From assembly GCA_035502775.1 (NCBI GenBank), contig DATJUB010000012.1:42358-106357 (forward strand): DNA of 64,000 nucleotides. Reading direction: 5' to 3'. This document shows, one piece after another, positions 34,278 through 41,706 of this stretch (the stretch's first letter is position 1; each line of letters starts with the position of its first letter). The notes below the pieces were generated by a model. It was not told the origin of the DNA and ran no database searches. It was given only the letters and a program-made list of their open reading frames with translations. The stretch is from 67-14 sp035502775. Its GTDB lineage: Bacteria; Actinomycetota; Thermoleophilia; Solirubrobacterales; 70-9. Made by a program: the position numbers and the translations under genes.

Positions 34278-34881
34278 TCAAGACCTCCATGACCCGATCG
34301 AGCCCGATATCCCTCGACTTCAGCAGGACGGTGAGGTGGTAGAGCACGTCGGCGGCCTCGTTCGCGACCCGCTCGTCGCTCTCCTCACGCACCGCGCGGG
34401 TCACCTCCTCGGCCTCCTCCAGCACCTTCTCCGCCGCCAGCTCGGAATTCTCGAGCAGCTCGACCGTGTAGCTGCCCTCAGGACGCTCGGTGGCCCTCGC
34501 CTGGAGCGTGCGCTCCAGCTCGGCCAGGGCCTCGCCGCGCACGGGCTCGAACCCGCCACCGGAGGCCAGGTCACGGTAGAAGCAGGTGCGCTCGCCGGTG
34601 TGGCAGGCCGGTCCGGCGGGCTCGACCAGAGCCAGCAGGGCGTCGCCATCGCAGTCGACCCGCAGCTGGCGGACCTTCTGGACGTTGCCCGAGGTCTCCC
34701 CCTTCTTCCATATCTCCTGGCGGGAACGGCTGAAGTAGTGGATCTCGCCGGTGCTCTCGGTCAGGGCAAGTGATTCCTCGTTCATGTAGGCGAGCGTCAG
34801 CACCTCGCCGGTGTCGGCGTCCTGGGCGATGCATGGCACCAGCCCGTCCGCGTCGAACTCGACCTTCACGGCGTCAGCCAT
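34261..34881 (-). CDS. hisIE: Bifunctional phosphoribosyl-AMP cyclohydrolase / phosphoribosyl-ATP diphosphatase
   Basis: A 206-residue fusion. The HisI half (about 1-110) has LTLAYMNEESLALT, GEIHYFSRSRQEIWKKGETSGNVQ and the metal-binding VDCDGDALL and CHTGERTCF. The HisE half (about 115-206) has the MazG-like EEAEEVTRAV and EAADVLYHLTVLL. It carries out steps 2 and 3 of histidine synthesis. Its presence inside the trp run links two PRPP-consuming pathways. It overlaps the upstream lipoprotein by 8 nt and trpE downstream by 17 nt, so no separate promoter is likely. Confidence 0.95.
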   Translation of the reverse strand: MADAVKVEFDADGLVPCIAQDADTGEVLTLAYMNEESLALTESTGEIHYFSRSRQEIWKKGETSGNVQKVRQLRVDCDGDALLALVEPAGPACHTGERTCFYRDLASGGGFEPVRGEALAELERTLQARATERPEGSYTVELLENSELAAEKVLEEAEEVTRAVREESDERVANEAADVLYHLTVLLKSRDIGLDRVMEVLNGRRS

Positions 34882-35317
34882 CGGTGTTCTCCGAAGAGTC
34901 CGAGTCAGACGTCGTACCCGTGCTGAGGGGGACGTACCACTTGCCGCCCTCCTTCACGAGCTCGACCGGAGCCCCGCCGGAGGCTCCTTTCAGATCCACG
35001 GTCGCGGTATCGCCATCAACCTGGATGTCCTCGATCTCCAGGGTGGGTTCGGTCCCACGGGTCTGCTCGAGGATCTTGCCGGTCTCCTTGACACAGCGCG
35101 ACTGGGTGTTGAAAGTCTCCTTGACGCCGCTCGGGGACATCACCGCGCAGAAGCCCTGGGCATCCTCTTCCTTCGTGACGCGATTGATCTCGGTGATCAG
35201 CGCCGTGATCGCCTCGGTGTCCTCCGCGTTGTCGGAGGACGAGTCGTCACCCCCGCAGCCGGCTGCCATGAGTGTGGCCATCGCAAGCAGGGATACGAGT
35301 GTGAGCTTGATTTTCAT
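34874..35317 (-). CDS. Small lipoprotein of unknown function heading the hisIE-trp run
   Basis: A 147-residue lipoprotein: signal LVSLLAMATLMAAGC with lipobox Cys, an acidic Ser/Asp linker, then a domain of about 100 residues resembling NTF2/DUF4878-type folds (ITALITEINRVTKEEDAQGFCAVMSP, VDGDTATVDLKG, VKEGGKWYVPL). It overlaps hisIE by 8 nt and has its own TAGGAT leaderless promoter, so it appears to be the first gene of the hisIE-trpEGDC transcript. The functional tie is unclear; it may be an accident of compaction. Confidence 0.8.
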   Translation of the reverse strand: MKIKLTLVSLLAMATLMAAGCGGDDSSSDNAEDTEAITALITEINRVTKEEDAQGFCAVMSPSGVKETFNTQSRCVKETGKILEQTRGTEPTLEIEDIQVDGDTATVDLKGASGGAPVELVKEGGKWYVPLSTGTTSDSDSSENTDG

Positions 35318-35323
35318 TCGCCA

Positions 35324-35329
35324 ATCCTA
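35324..35329 (-). promoter_or_regulatory. -10 element of the lipoprotein-hisIE-trpEGDC unit (leaderless)
   Basis: TAGGAT, TGGCGA, then the ATG at 35317. It is the only promoter-like element found ahead of the tightly overlapping trp run; no leader peptide or attenuator is visible. Confidence 0.5.
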
Positions 35330-35381
35330 TGGCGTCGACCGGACCGGCGAAATCCGGTTGGCGGGTCCGCGGCCGGGTCGC

Positions 35382-36302
35382 CTACCTGATCGTTCGGAAC
35401 GTACCCCGCTGAAACCAGACGAACTGGCGGTCCACCCGGCGCAGATCCGAGAGGATCAGGTTCAGGCGGCGGGCACAGTAGGCCGGTGCCTGATGGATGT
35501 AGATGCGGGCGATGAACCCGTTGGGCTCGGTTCGCAGGCGTTCGAGCAGCCGTTCCGGCATCCGGCGGCGCACCCGGTTCATCCTCCAGGTCTCGACGCT
35601 GCGTTCGAAATGAGTGGTCATCTGTCCGACCTTCGGGCCGAGCCGATCGATGCCCATCCGCTCGAAGAACACGACCCGCAGTTCGCCGGGTTCGTTCGCC
35701 CGGTACCTCGTCACCAGCCGCATCACGGGCCGCGACCGGAAGATGAAGAACCGGGATCGGGCGGCGCGCAGGCGGCAGGGCTCGGGCGGCGCGTTGGCGG
35801 TGGCGGTCCAGGTCAGGTCGATGCCGGTCGATTCTCCCTGCAGATCGTTGCCGGTTCCCCTCGGCAGCGTGGCCGAGAAGCGATAGGTCCGTTTCTCACC
35901 CGGCTGGAAGGTCCCCAGCGCCTGACGGCTGAATTCCGACATGGGGCCACTGTAGATCGTCTTGGCACCCCCGCCGCTGCTCTTCACCGTCATCGAGATC
36001 GCCTCCCCGAGCGGGCCGGGCGCCGGACGGTCGCCGGTCAGCACCATCCTGAACGGGATCACGTTGGGGTTCGCGATTCGCACCTGTCCGGTGACCGGCG
36101 ATCCGGGTGCCATGTCGTCGGCGGAGAACACCGCCCTTCCCTCCTTGGAGTTGTCGATCTTCAGCGAACCTCCGGCAGCCGCCAATTCGGGTGCCGAGCC
36201 GCCGCGGCTCTGTTCCGACGGGCCGGCGATGGCCCAGGCGATGGCGATCCCACCCGCGCAGAGCGCCACGGCGAGGATCGAGAGCGGAACCTTCCGTCTC
36301 AC
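35382..36302 (-). CDS. Secreted TasA-like protein with C-terminal basic domain (SipW locus)
   Basis: A 306-residue exported protein. After an N-terminal hydrophobic helix (about 7-27) comes a TasA/camelysin-like beta domain: GSLKIDNSKEGRAVFSADDMAPGSPVTGQVRI is the typical opening of that family. From about residue 175 an Arg-rich domain begins at CRLRAARSRFFIF and runs to the end, with a second Cys in AYCARRL; I do not recognise it, but its pattern looks like a lineage-specific secreted module. The gene overlaps the SipW-type peptidase gene by 4 nt. Surface or matrix role inferred from context. Confidence 0.72.
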   Translation of the reverse strand: MRRKVPLSILAVALCAGGIAIAWAIAGPSEQSRGGSAPELAAAGGSLKIDNSKEGRAVFSADDMAPGSPVTGQVRIANPNVIPFRMVLTGDRPAPGPLGEAISMTVKSSGGGAKTIYSGPMSEFSRQALGTFQPGEKRTYRFSATLPRGTGNDLQGESTGIDLTWTATANAPPEPCRLRAARSRFFIFRSRPVMRLVTRYRANEPGELRVVFFERMGIDRLGPKVGQMTTHFERSVETWRMNRVRRRMPERLLERLRTEPNGFIARIYIHQAPAYCARRLNLILSDLRRVDRQFVWFQRGTFRTIR

Positions 36303-36841
36303 CTTGCCACCCAGCTCTCGTCGTCCTCCTCCGGCGCCCGCCAGATCGATACGAGCAGGCTGCCCGCCAGGAGCAGCGACGGGACCGCGACCAGGATCAC
36401 GAAGAACCAGGGCGAGTCCATCCGCCCGAGCAGGTATCCCGCCTTCGGCACCCTCGCGACGACCCGCCCGACCTCATTGCCGGCCGGCACCGACCAGCGC
36501 TCGGGCGCGCTGTTGGCATCACCCTTGGTGATCACCCGGACGCGGCCGTCCTCGGACGAAACCCACTGCACCCGGTGCTGGAGCGCTCGTCCGGATCCAT
36601 CCGGATCGTCGAACACCGCGATCTCCCCCGGTTTCAGCGACGCGGCGTCGATCGGCCGCACCATCACCTCGTCGCCGGTCCGGACCGCCGGGCTCATCGA
36701 GTCCGACAGCACGGCCATGCTCTGGCCGCCGGCCACTCTCGGCAGCGCGACCACCACGAACAGGCCACCGATGAACGCGATCGCCGCCCAGAGCAGGATC
36801 GTCGTCACGATCTTCCGAGCTCCGGCGCGGGCGGGACTCAC
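36299..36841 (-). CDS. Signal peptidase I, SipW (ER/archaeal) type
   Basis: A 180-residue membrane protease with a helix at each end (about 11-33 and 130-165). The nucleophile is Ser48 in SDSMSP followed by GDEVMV; His89 (LQHRV) replaces the catalytic Lys of ordinary bacterial signal peptidases, and TKGDAN (Asp108) is conserved. This Ser-His arrangement defines SipW/ER-type enzymes, which in Bacillus process TasA and TapA. It is flanked by genes for TasA-like proteins, with 4-nt overlaps on both sides, so those are its likely substrates. Confidence 0.92.
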   Translation of the reverse strand: MSPARAGARKIVTTILLWAAIAFIGGLFVVVALPRVAGGQSMAVLSDSMSPAVRTGDEVMVRPIDAASLKPGEIAVFDDPDGSGRALQHRVQWVSSEDGRVRVITKGDANSAPERWSVPAGNEVGRVVARVPKAGYLLGRMDSPWFFVILVAVPSLLLAGSLLVSIWRAPEEDDESWVAR

Positions 36842-37365
36842 GGTCCACCCCTTTCCGGGTTCTCGATCCGCACCGCGAGGTCGGCATCGGCCCGCTCGCC
36901 CTGATAGGTATCCGGCGTTCCAGCGGGGATCCAGGCCTCGATCGAGACGGCGGCGGAGTCCCGGACGCCGAGCCGCACCGGGGCCGAACCACTTCGCAGG
37001 TCGGGCAGGCCGACATAGGCCAGCAGCCCGCGGTCGCTCACGATCCGCAGCCGGAGCACGTCCGCCAGCCGCCCGAACCCGGCCAGCTGCTTCTCGGTCA
37101 CGGCCAGGCGGAAGGTGACCGGCCGGTTCCCGAGATTGCTGATCACCGCCCGCCCCTCGGCCGGCGGCGCGCCATCCAGCAGACTCGGGGCCGAGAGCAC
37201 TGGTGCGGGTGCTCCCGGCTCGATCCCGAGTGTGCCCGGAGCGGTGATCCCCAGATCGAGCCGCGCCCCGAGATCCGGCGCTCTTGAGTCCGGACGGGCG
37301 GAGACCAGGACGAGCAGCAGCGCGAGCAGGCCGATGCCCGCGCCGGTGAAGCGTGCCGCTTTCAT
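36838..37365 (-). CDS. Secreted protein of the SipW locus, TasA-like beta domain
   Basis: A 175-residue protein with an N-terminal hydrophobic helix (about 7-23, LLALLLVLVSA) and an Ig-like beta-rich part: VISNLGNRPVTFRLAV and ADLAVRIEN resemble strands of the TasA/camelysin fold. No catalytic motif is seen. It overlaps the SipW-type gene by 4 nt, so the ratio of peptidase to this product is likely fixed. Substrate or auxiliary subunit of the exported fibre is an inference. Confidence 0.68.
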   Translation of the reverse strand: MKAARFTGAGIGLLALLLVLVSARPDSRAPDLGARLDLGITAPGTLGIEPGAPAPVLSAPSLLDGAPPAEGRAVISNLGNRPVTFRLAVTEKQLAGFGRLADVLRLRIVSDRGLLAYVGLPDLRSGSAPVRLGVRDSAAVSIEAWIPAGTPDTYQGERADADLAVRIENPERGGP

Positions 37366-37394
37366 CCGGTCTCCTTTCCGTCGGTGAGCATCAG

Positions 37395-38012
37395 CTAGTT
37401 GTTCTGGGCCTCCCAGGTGAATGTGTGAAGTCCGGTCGAGGCTCCCTGGGCCGAGTTCGGCGCGCTGGCACTGAGCGTCGCCCGGAACCTGTACACGACG
37501 GCGTCACCGGTTCCCCAGGTCGCCGACGCGGCCGGGTTCGTCAGCGCGATTCCGGTGGCGAAGTTGGTGTAGGTGGAGCCGAAGGTCTGCAGGGTTCCAC
37601 TGAACACGTCGCCGGCCGATCCGACCGGGGTGAATCCCGTGCAGTTCTTGTAGCTCGGGCTGGCCTGGGTTCCCTTGGTTATCTCGAGGTTGACGTAGGG
37701 AGACAGGGGTGCCGAGGCAAGCGCCGCGGTCGGTGTGTAGAGATGGACGTTCGCTCCGAGCGAGCCGGTGTAGGTCACCTGGATGCACGCCTCGTTCGCC
37801 GGGTTCGTGGTTCCGGGGGCGGCGTTGGTGACCGAGTACAGGAAGCTGCCACCATCGTTGTCCGTGATCGTCACCGAGCCGGCGGTGAACGTGTTGTTGT
37901 CGTTGCTGGTCGTTGCCGAGAACGCGCCGAACACTCCGAACGCGGCGACCGCACCGAGCACACCGACCGTGGCGATGCTCGCCATCACCTTTTTCTTCTT
38001 GTTCCAGATCAT
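37395..38012 (-). CDS. TasA/camelysin-like protein with SipW-type signal sequence
   Basis: A 205-residue secreted protein. The lysine-rich start (IWNKKKKVM), hydrophobic core and FGAFSATTSNDNNTFTAGSVTITDND form the typical SipW-cognate signal peptide region; cleavage is expected close to FSATTS. The mature part is Thr/Asn/Ala-rich and beta-predicted, with one cysteine pair (ACIQV, KNCTG), similar in plan to TasA/CalY fibre subunits. A strong Shine-Dalgarno (AAGGAGGAA) precedes the ATG at 38012, suggesting that this is the most highly made protein of the operon. Confidence 0.82.
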   Translation of the reverse strand: MIWNKKKKVMASIATVGVLGAVAAFGVFGAFSATTSNDNNTFTAGSVTITDNDGGSFLYSVTNAAPGTTNPANEACIQVTYTGSLGANVHLYTPTAALASAPLSPYVNLEITKGTQASPSYKNCTGFTPVGSAGDVFSGTLQTFGSTYTNFATGIALTNPAASATWGTGDAVVYRFRATLSASAPNSAQGASTGLHTFTWEAQNN

Positions 38013-38091
38013 TCTTGTTTCCTCCTTGTTTTTCCGGCCTCATTGCCGGCTCCACGCGGCACTGGGCCACCTTTTGAAGTTGGTCGTCGTT

Positions 38092-38520
38092 TCATAGGCA
38101 GAGGTAGAGCAGCCCCAGCACATTGGCCGTCACTGTCTTGGTCGTATCCACCGAGGTCCAGTTGTTCCAAGACGTCACCAGGGTGCGGACCTTGTAGGTG
38201 CCGACCAGGAGAGGCACCGTGTTCTTCAGGTTGTACGAGGTACCCGAGGTGGTGGTGACCACGTTGTTCGGATCGGTCACCTGGTAGCTGACGGTCGCTC
38301 CCCCGACCACGGTCACCGGATCCCACAGCAGCTGCGGATTGATCAGGTTGAGGATCCCGGCACAGCGGAAGTTGGTCGGGGCCGGCACCGTGTACGCGTT
38401 GACACCGTTGCCCGCATTGGTGGTGGTGGCGTTGAACTTGGCCGCGGCGAGTCCAATGCTCAGAGAGAGAAAGAGAGCAAGGGCCGCGGCACCGAGCCAG
38501 CCGACCCGCTTGAACCTGAC
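38092..38520 (-). CDS. Secreted Fn3-like protein of the SipW locus, start codon unclear
   Basis: The reading frame encodes a clear signal peptide (FKRVGWLGAAALALFL onward), the SipW-type AKFNATTTNAGN junction, and an Fn3-like domain (LLWDPVTVVGG, SYQVTDPNN, GTYKVRTLV). No ATG, GTG or TTG lies in frame upstream of 38388, which would remove the signal peptide. Either GTC at 38520 is used (AGGGG 5 nt upstream), or translation begins at GTG 38552 (AGGAGG 9 nt upstream) and a one-base deletion in the G4 or A5 run has broken the frame. It is preceded by a good promoter and is the first gene of the operon. Confidence 0.65.
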   Translation of the reverse strand, partial: VRFKRVGWLGAAALALFLSLSIGLAAAKFNATTTNAGNGVNAYTVPAPTNFRCAGILNLINPQLLWDPVTVVGGATVSYQVTDPNNVVTTTSGTSYNLKNTVPLLVGTYKVRTLVTSWNNWTSVDTTKTVTANVLGLLYLCL

Positions 38521-38582
38521 ACTGTCCCCTGTTCGTTTCGTTTTTCCTTCACCTCTCCCAACCTCCTGGGAATCACACCTCG

Positions 38583-38611
38583 ACGCTAGGTGCAGGAAAA
38601 ACTTGTGTCAA
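38583..38611 (-). promoter_or_regulatory. Promoter of the SipW/TasA-like operon
   Basis: TTGACA (38611-38606), a 17-bp spacer and TAGCGT (38588-38583) on the minus strand, about 30 bp before the AGGAGG/GTG at 38567-38550. It is the best -35/-10 pair in the window. Confidence 0.65.
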
Positions 38612-38621
38612 TAGTCAAAAT

Positions 38622-38642
38622 TCGTACGTGTAATCAGTACGA
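38622..38642. promoter_or_regulatory. Inverted repeat upstream of the SipW-operon -35
   Basis: TCGTAC (38622-38627) and GTACGA (38637-38642), 9 nt apart, lying about 11 bp upstream of the -35 hexamer. A possible activator site. Confidence 0.3.
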
Positions 38643-38697
38643 CAAACCACTACTGAAAATTGCCTATGGAAACCGCGGGGCGGTCTCGGGAGGTGGG

Positions 38698-39597
38698 CTA
38701 CTCGATGCCGAGACGGTCGAGCATGTCGACGTCGCGGCGCCATTTCTTGCGCACTTTGACCTGCAGGTCAAGGTGAACCTGAGCGTCCAGCTCGGCTTCG
38801 ATATCACGCCGGGCGCCGCGCCCGATCTCACTGATCTTGAAACCGGACTTGCCGATCAGGATGCCCTTCTGCGACTCCGACTCGACCCAGATCTCGGCCT
38901 CGACCTTGATCAGGCCGTCCTCGCGCTCGCTGATCTTGTGGACCTTGACCTCGACCGAGTGCGGAACCTCGTCGCGGGTGCGGATCAGGATCTCGCCCCG
39001 GATCAGCTCGGCCAGCAGCTGTTCCTCCGGCTGATCGGAGTGGTCTTCCGGCGGGTAGAGATAGGGACTCTCCGGCATCATCGCGCCGAGGTGCTCGGTC
39101 AGTTCCCCGATGCCCTCACCCTTTAGCGCGCTGATCGGAAAAACCTCGTCCACACCCTCGAGCTCGGCGGCGGCGGCGAGCACCGGAATGATGTTTCGGC
39201 CCAGGCGATCGGCCTTGTTGACCGCGCAGACCACCCTCGTGTTGCCCTTGGCGGCCAGCAGGGACTCGGCGATGAACCGGTCGCCGGCGCCGACCCCCTC
39301 CTCCCCGTTGATCACCAGCAGGACCACGTCCGCGTCGCTCAGCTCACGTTCGACGCTCTTCTGCATGCGCGACGTGAGTTCGTCGCGGGGCCGTTGAACC
39401 CCGGGAAGATCGATCAGCACCAGCTGATTGCCCGCCTCGAGATCGGTCGCCAGCCCGCGGATCGCGCGCCGGGTGGTCTGCGGGCGCACCGTGGCGATCG
39501 CCACCTTGGCGCCGACGATCGCGTTGACGAGCGTGGACTTGCCGACGTTGGGACGCCCGGCCAGGCCGACGAATCCCGAACGCGTGACCTCAGGCAT
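38698..39597 (-). CDS. era: GTPase Era
   Basis: A 299-residue GTPase that binds the 3' end of 16S rRNA during small-subunit assembly. G1 is GRPNVGKSTL, G3 DLPG in LVLIDLPGVQ, G4 NKAD and G5 ISALKGEG; the C-terminal KH domain has GILIGKSGFKISEIGRGARRDIE. The ATG at 39597 overlaps the ybeY stop by 8 nt. Part of the yqeY-phoH-ybeY-era run. Confidence 0.96.
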   Translation of the reverse strand: MPEVTRSGFVGLAGRPNVGKSTLVNAIVGAKVAIATVRPQTTRRAIRGLATDLEAGNQLVLIDLPGVQRPRDELTSRMQKSVERELSDADVVLLVINGEEGVGAGDRFIAESLLAAKGNTRVVCAVNKADRLGRNIIPVLAAAAELEGVDEVFPISALKGEGIGELTEHLGAMMPESPYLYPPEDHSDQPEEQLLAELIRGEILIRTRDEVPHSVEVKVHKISEREDGLIKVEAEIWVESESQKGILIGKSGFKISEIGRGARRDIEAELDAQVHLDLQVKVRKKWRRDVDMLDRLGIE

Positions 39598-39958
39598 CGA
39601 GCGTCTCCATGACCCTGTCCTGGACCTCGAACATCTCACCCGAATCGGTCTCGTGATCGTGACCACAGAGATGAAGCACACCGTGTACCACGGCCTCGGT
39701 CACGTTCTCGCAGTACTCGGGACAGACGACCACGTCTCCCAGCTCGCGCGGACCGGCGCTCGGGCCGTCCTCGTCCACCGGAAAGGAGAGCACGTCGGTC
39801 GGCTTGTCCTTGCCGCGGAACTCGCGATTGAGCTCGTGTATCCGGGAATCGCCGACGATCTCCACCGCGAGGTGGCCCTCGTCGATGCCGACCGCGTCGA
39901 GCGCCGCCGAAACGGCCGACCGGAACTCGGCCGGCACGTCGTCGAGATCGAGGCTCAC
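39590..39958 (-). CDS. ybeY: Endoribonuclease YbeY, rRNA maturation factor
   Basis: A 122-residue zinc-dependent protein with the metal motif HGVLHLCGHDH near the C-terminus and the NREFRGKDKPTDVLSFP segment. It acts in 16S rRNA 3'-end maturation and ribosome quality control. It is slightly shorter than usual at the N-terminus. It overlaps phoH by 4 nt and era by 8 nt. Confidence 0.95.
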   Translation of the reverse strand: MSLDLDDVPAEFRSAVSAALDAVGIDEGHLAVEIVGDSRIHELNREFRGKDKPTDVLSFPVDEDGPSAGPRELGDVVVCPEYCENVTEAVVHGVLHLCGHDHETDSGEMFEVQDRVMETLDA

Positions 39959-40908
39959 CGGTCGGCCTCGCGCTCGGCGTGCTCGCCGTAGGCGGCGACG
40001 ATCCTCTGCACCAGACGGTGGCGGACCACGTCGGCACCGCCGAACTTGACGAAGCTGACGTCGTCGATCCCCTCGAGGATGTCCTTGACCACGACCAGGC
40101 CGGACTTGCTGTCCCGCGGCAGATCGATCTGGGTGACGTCGCCGGTGACCACCATCTTCGAGTTGAAACCGAGGCGGGTGAGGAACATCTTCATCTGCTC
40201 GGGAGTGGTGTTCTGGGCCTCGTCGAGAATCACGAAGGCGTCATTCAGGGTGCGGCCCCGCATGAAGGCCAGCGGCGCGACCTCGATCACACCACGGTCG
40301 AAATAGCCGTTGACCCGGTCCGGGTCGAGCATGTCGTACAGCGCGTCGAACAGCGGCCGCAGGTACGGATCGACCTTGGCCTGGAGATCGCCGGGCAGGA
40401 ACCCCAGGCTCTCCCCCGCCTCGACCGCGGGCCGGGTCAGGATGATGCGCTGGACCTCACCCTCGATCAGTGAGGCGGCGGCCATCGCCACCGCCAGGAA
40501 GGTCTTGCCGGTACCGGCCGGGCCGATGCCGAAGGTGACCGTGTTCTCACGGATCGAGTCGACATAGACCTTCTGGTTCACGGTCTTCGGCACGACCCGC
40601 GTGTTGCGGTTGTGCCAGACGACGTCGTTCAGCATCTCGGCCGGACGGCGGGATGACTGGATCGCGTTGGTCACGGATTCGACGGTGGCGGCCTCGACGG
40701 CGTTGCCGCCCTCGATCAGCTCGACCATCTCGTCGACCAGCTTCGCCGCCTCGTCCATCTCCTCGTTCTCACCCTCGAGGGTGAGCATGTTGCCGCGCAG
40801 GTGGACCTTGCTCGAGGTGCGCTCGCGCAGCGCCCGGAGGACCGAATCTCCCTCTCCGGCCAGCTCGGCGGCGACATCGTTGTCGAGAGTCAGGGTCCTA
40901 CGAGGCAA
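39955..40908 (-). CDS. PhoH-like ATPase (YbeZ type)
   Basis: A 317-residue P-loop ATPase. An N-terminal KH-like region (about 1-80) precedes GPAGTGKTFLAVAMA (Walker A), the LTRPAVEAGESLGFLPGDL segment, FVILDEAQNTTPEQMKMFLTR (Walker B) and VTGDVTQIDLP. PhoH/YbeZ proteins partner with YbeY in RNA processing. The TTG start at 40908 lies within the end of yqeY (11-nt overlap). Confidence 0.93.
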   Translation of the reverse strand: MPRRTLTLDNDVAAELAGEGDSVLRALRERTSSKVHLRGNMLTLEGENEEMDEAAKLVDEMVELIEGGNAVEAATVESVTNAIQSSRRPAEMLNDVVWHNRNTRVVPKTVNQKVYVDSIRENTVTFGIGPAGTGKTFLAVAMAAASLIEGEVQRIILTRPAVEAGESLGFLPGDLQAKVDPYLRPLFDALYDMLDPDRVNGYFDRGVIEVAPLAFMRGRTLNDAFVILDEAQNTTPEQMKMFLTRLGFNSKMVVTGDVTQIDLPRDSKSGLVVVKDILEGIDDVSFVKFGGADVVRHRLVQRIVAAYGEHAEREADR

Positions 40909-41329
40909 GCTGTTCCCGCACCGCTGTGCTGACCCTCTTGCCGTCCGCCCGGCCGGCGACCTTGTCCTTCAGGGCACCCATGACCTGACCCATCTGCTTC
41001 TGTTCGGTGGCGCCGGTGGCCTCGATCGCCTCCTTCACCAGGGTGTTCAGCTCGTCATCGGAGAGCTGGGCCGGCAGATACGCGGTGATCAGCTCAGCCT
41101 CGAAGCGCTCGGCCTCGGCCTGCTCGTAGCGCCCCGCGTCGGCGAAGGCGTCGGCGGCCTCCATGCGCTTCTTGCGCTCGCGTTGAAGGGCCGCGATCTC
41201 GTCGTCGTTGCCGAGTTTGGCGTCCTGCTGGAGCACGTCCTGGATCATGCGCAGGGCCGATGCGAGCCGGCGGTCGCGATCCTTCATCGCGGCACGGACG
41301 TCTTCACGTATCTGGTCTACAGCTGACAT
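40898..41329 (-). CDS. yqeY: GatB/YqeY domain protein
   Basis: A 143-residue helical protein of the YqeY family (AMKDRDRRLASALRMIQ, YLPAQLSDDELNTLVKEAIEATGA, MGQVMGALKDKVAGRADGKRVS). It resembles the tRNA-interacting tail domain of GatB; precise role unknown. Start ATG 41329 is 6 nt after TACGCT, with TTGACT 16 bp further upstream, the likely promoter of the yqeY-phoH-ybeY-era operon. Confidence 0.93.
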   Translation of the reverse strand: MSAVDQIREDVRAAMKDRDRRLASALRMIQDVLQQDAKLGNDDEIAALQRERKKRMEAADAFADAGRYEQAEAERFEAELITAYLPAQLSDDELNTLVKEAIEATGATEQKQMGQVMGALKDKVAGRADGKRVSTAVREQLAS

Positions 41330-41335
41330 GGGACT

Positions 41336-41363
41336 AGCGTACCGACCGGGGAGCTTCAGTCAA
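41336..41363 (-). promoter_or_regulatory. Promoter of yqeY-phoH-ybeY-era (leaderless)
   Basis: TTGACT (41363-41358), a 16-bp spacer and TACGCT (41341-41336), then AGTCCC and the ATG. Both hexamers are good and the transcript would begin at the start codon. Confidence 0.6.
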
Positions 41364-41670
41364 AAGTCTCGGGCGGATCGGCGTGACTCGTCCGCGGGCC
41401 GAACGCCGCGAAAAACGCGATTCCGGCTGAAAGCAGGACCGTTCCGTAGAAGGCCAGGAAGATGTAGGTGGTGTTGATCAGGGCGAGCACGATCAGGGTG
41501 GCACCGATTCCGGCCACGAAAGCGAAGAAGTACCGCGGTGAGCGCACCTTCGCGACCGCCAGCAGGATCGCCCCGATCACGGCGGGAATCCACAGCACCT
41601 TGCCCACCGGGGCGATCGAACCGACCATGAACAGGACCCCGACCGCGGCCCAGGAGAGATAACGAATCAC
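41356..41670 (-). CDS. Hypothetical 104-residue membrane protein
   Basis: Four predicted helices (about 3-20, 24-42, 46-66 and 70-90) with a short polar tail. Not recognised. The GTG start at 41670 is supported by TAGGGT ending 6 nt upstream. The gene ends 27 bp before the yqeY start; the yqeY promoter overlaps its 3' end. Confidence 0.65.
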   Translation of the reverse strand: MIRYLSWAAVGVLFMVGSIAPVGKVLWIPAVIGAILLAVAKVRSPRYFFAFVAGIGATLIVLALINTTYIFLAFYGTVLLSAGIAFFAAFGPRTSHADPPETFD

Positions 41671-41676
41671 CGGCCA

Positions 41677-41682
41677 ACCCTA
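41677..41682 (-). promoter_or_regulatory. -10 element of the 104-residue membrane protein gene (leaderless)
   Basis: TAGGGT, TGGCCG, then GTG at 41670. Confidence 0.5.
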
Positions 41683-41706
41683 TCCCCCGGGACGGGTCGG
41701 CCGGGT

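Noticed and set aside
34882..35381. trp leader peptide or attenuator
   Set aside because: The region is the lipoprotein gene plus a 64-bp gap; no Trp-rich short frame or competing stems were found.
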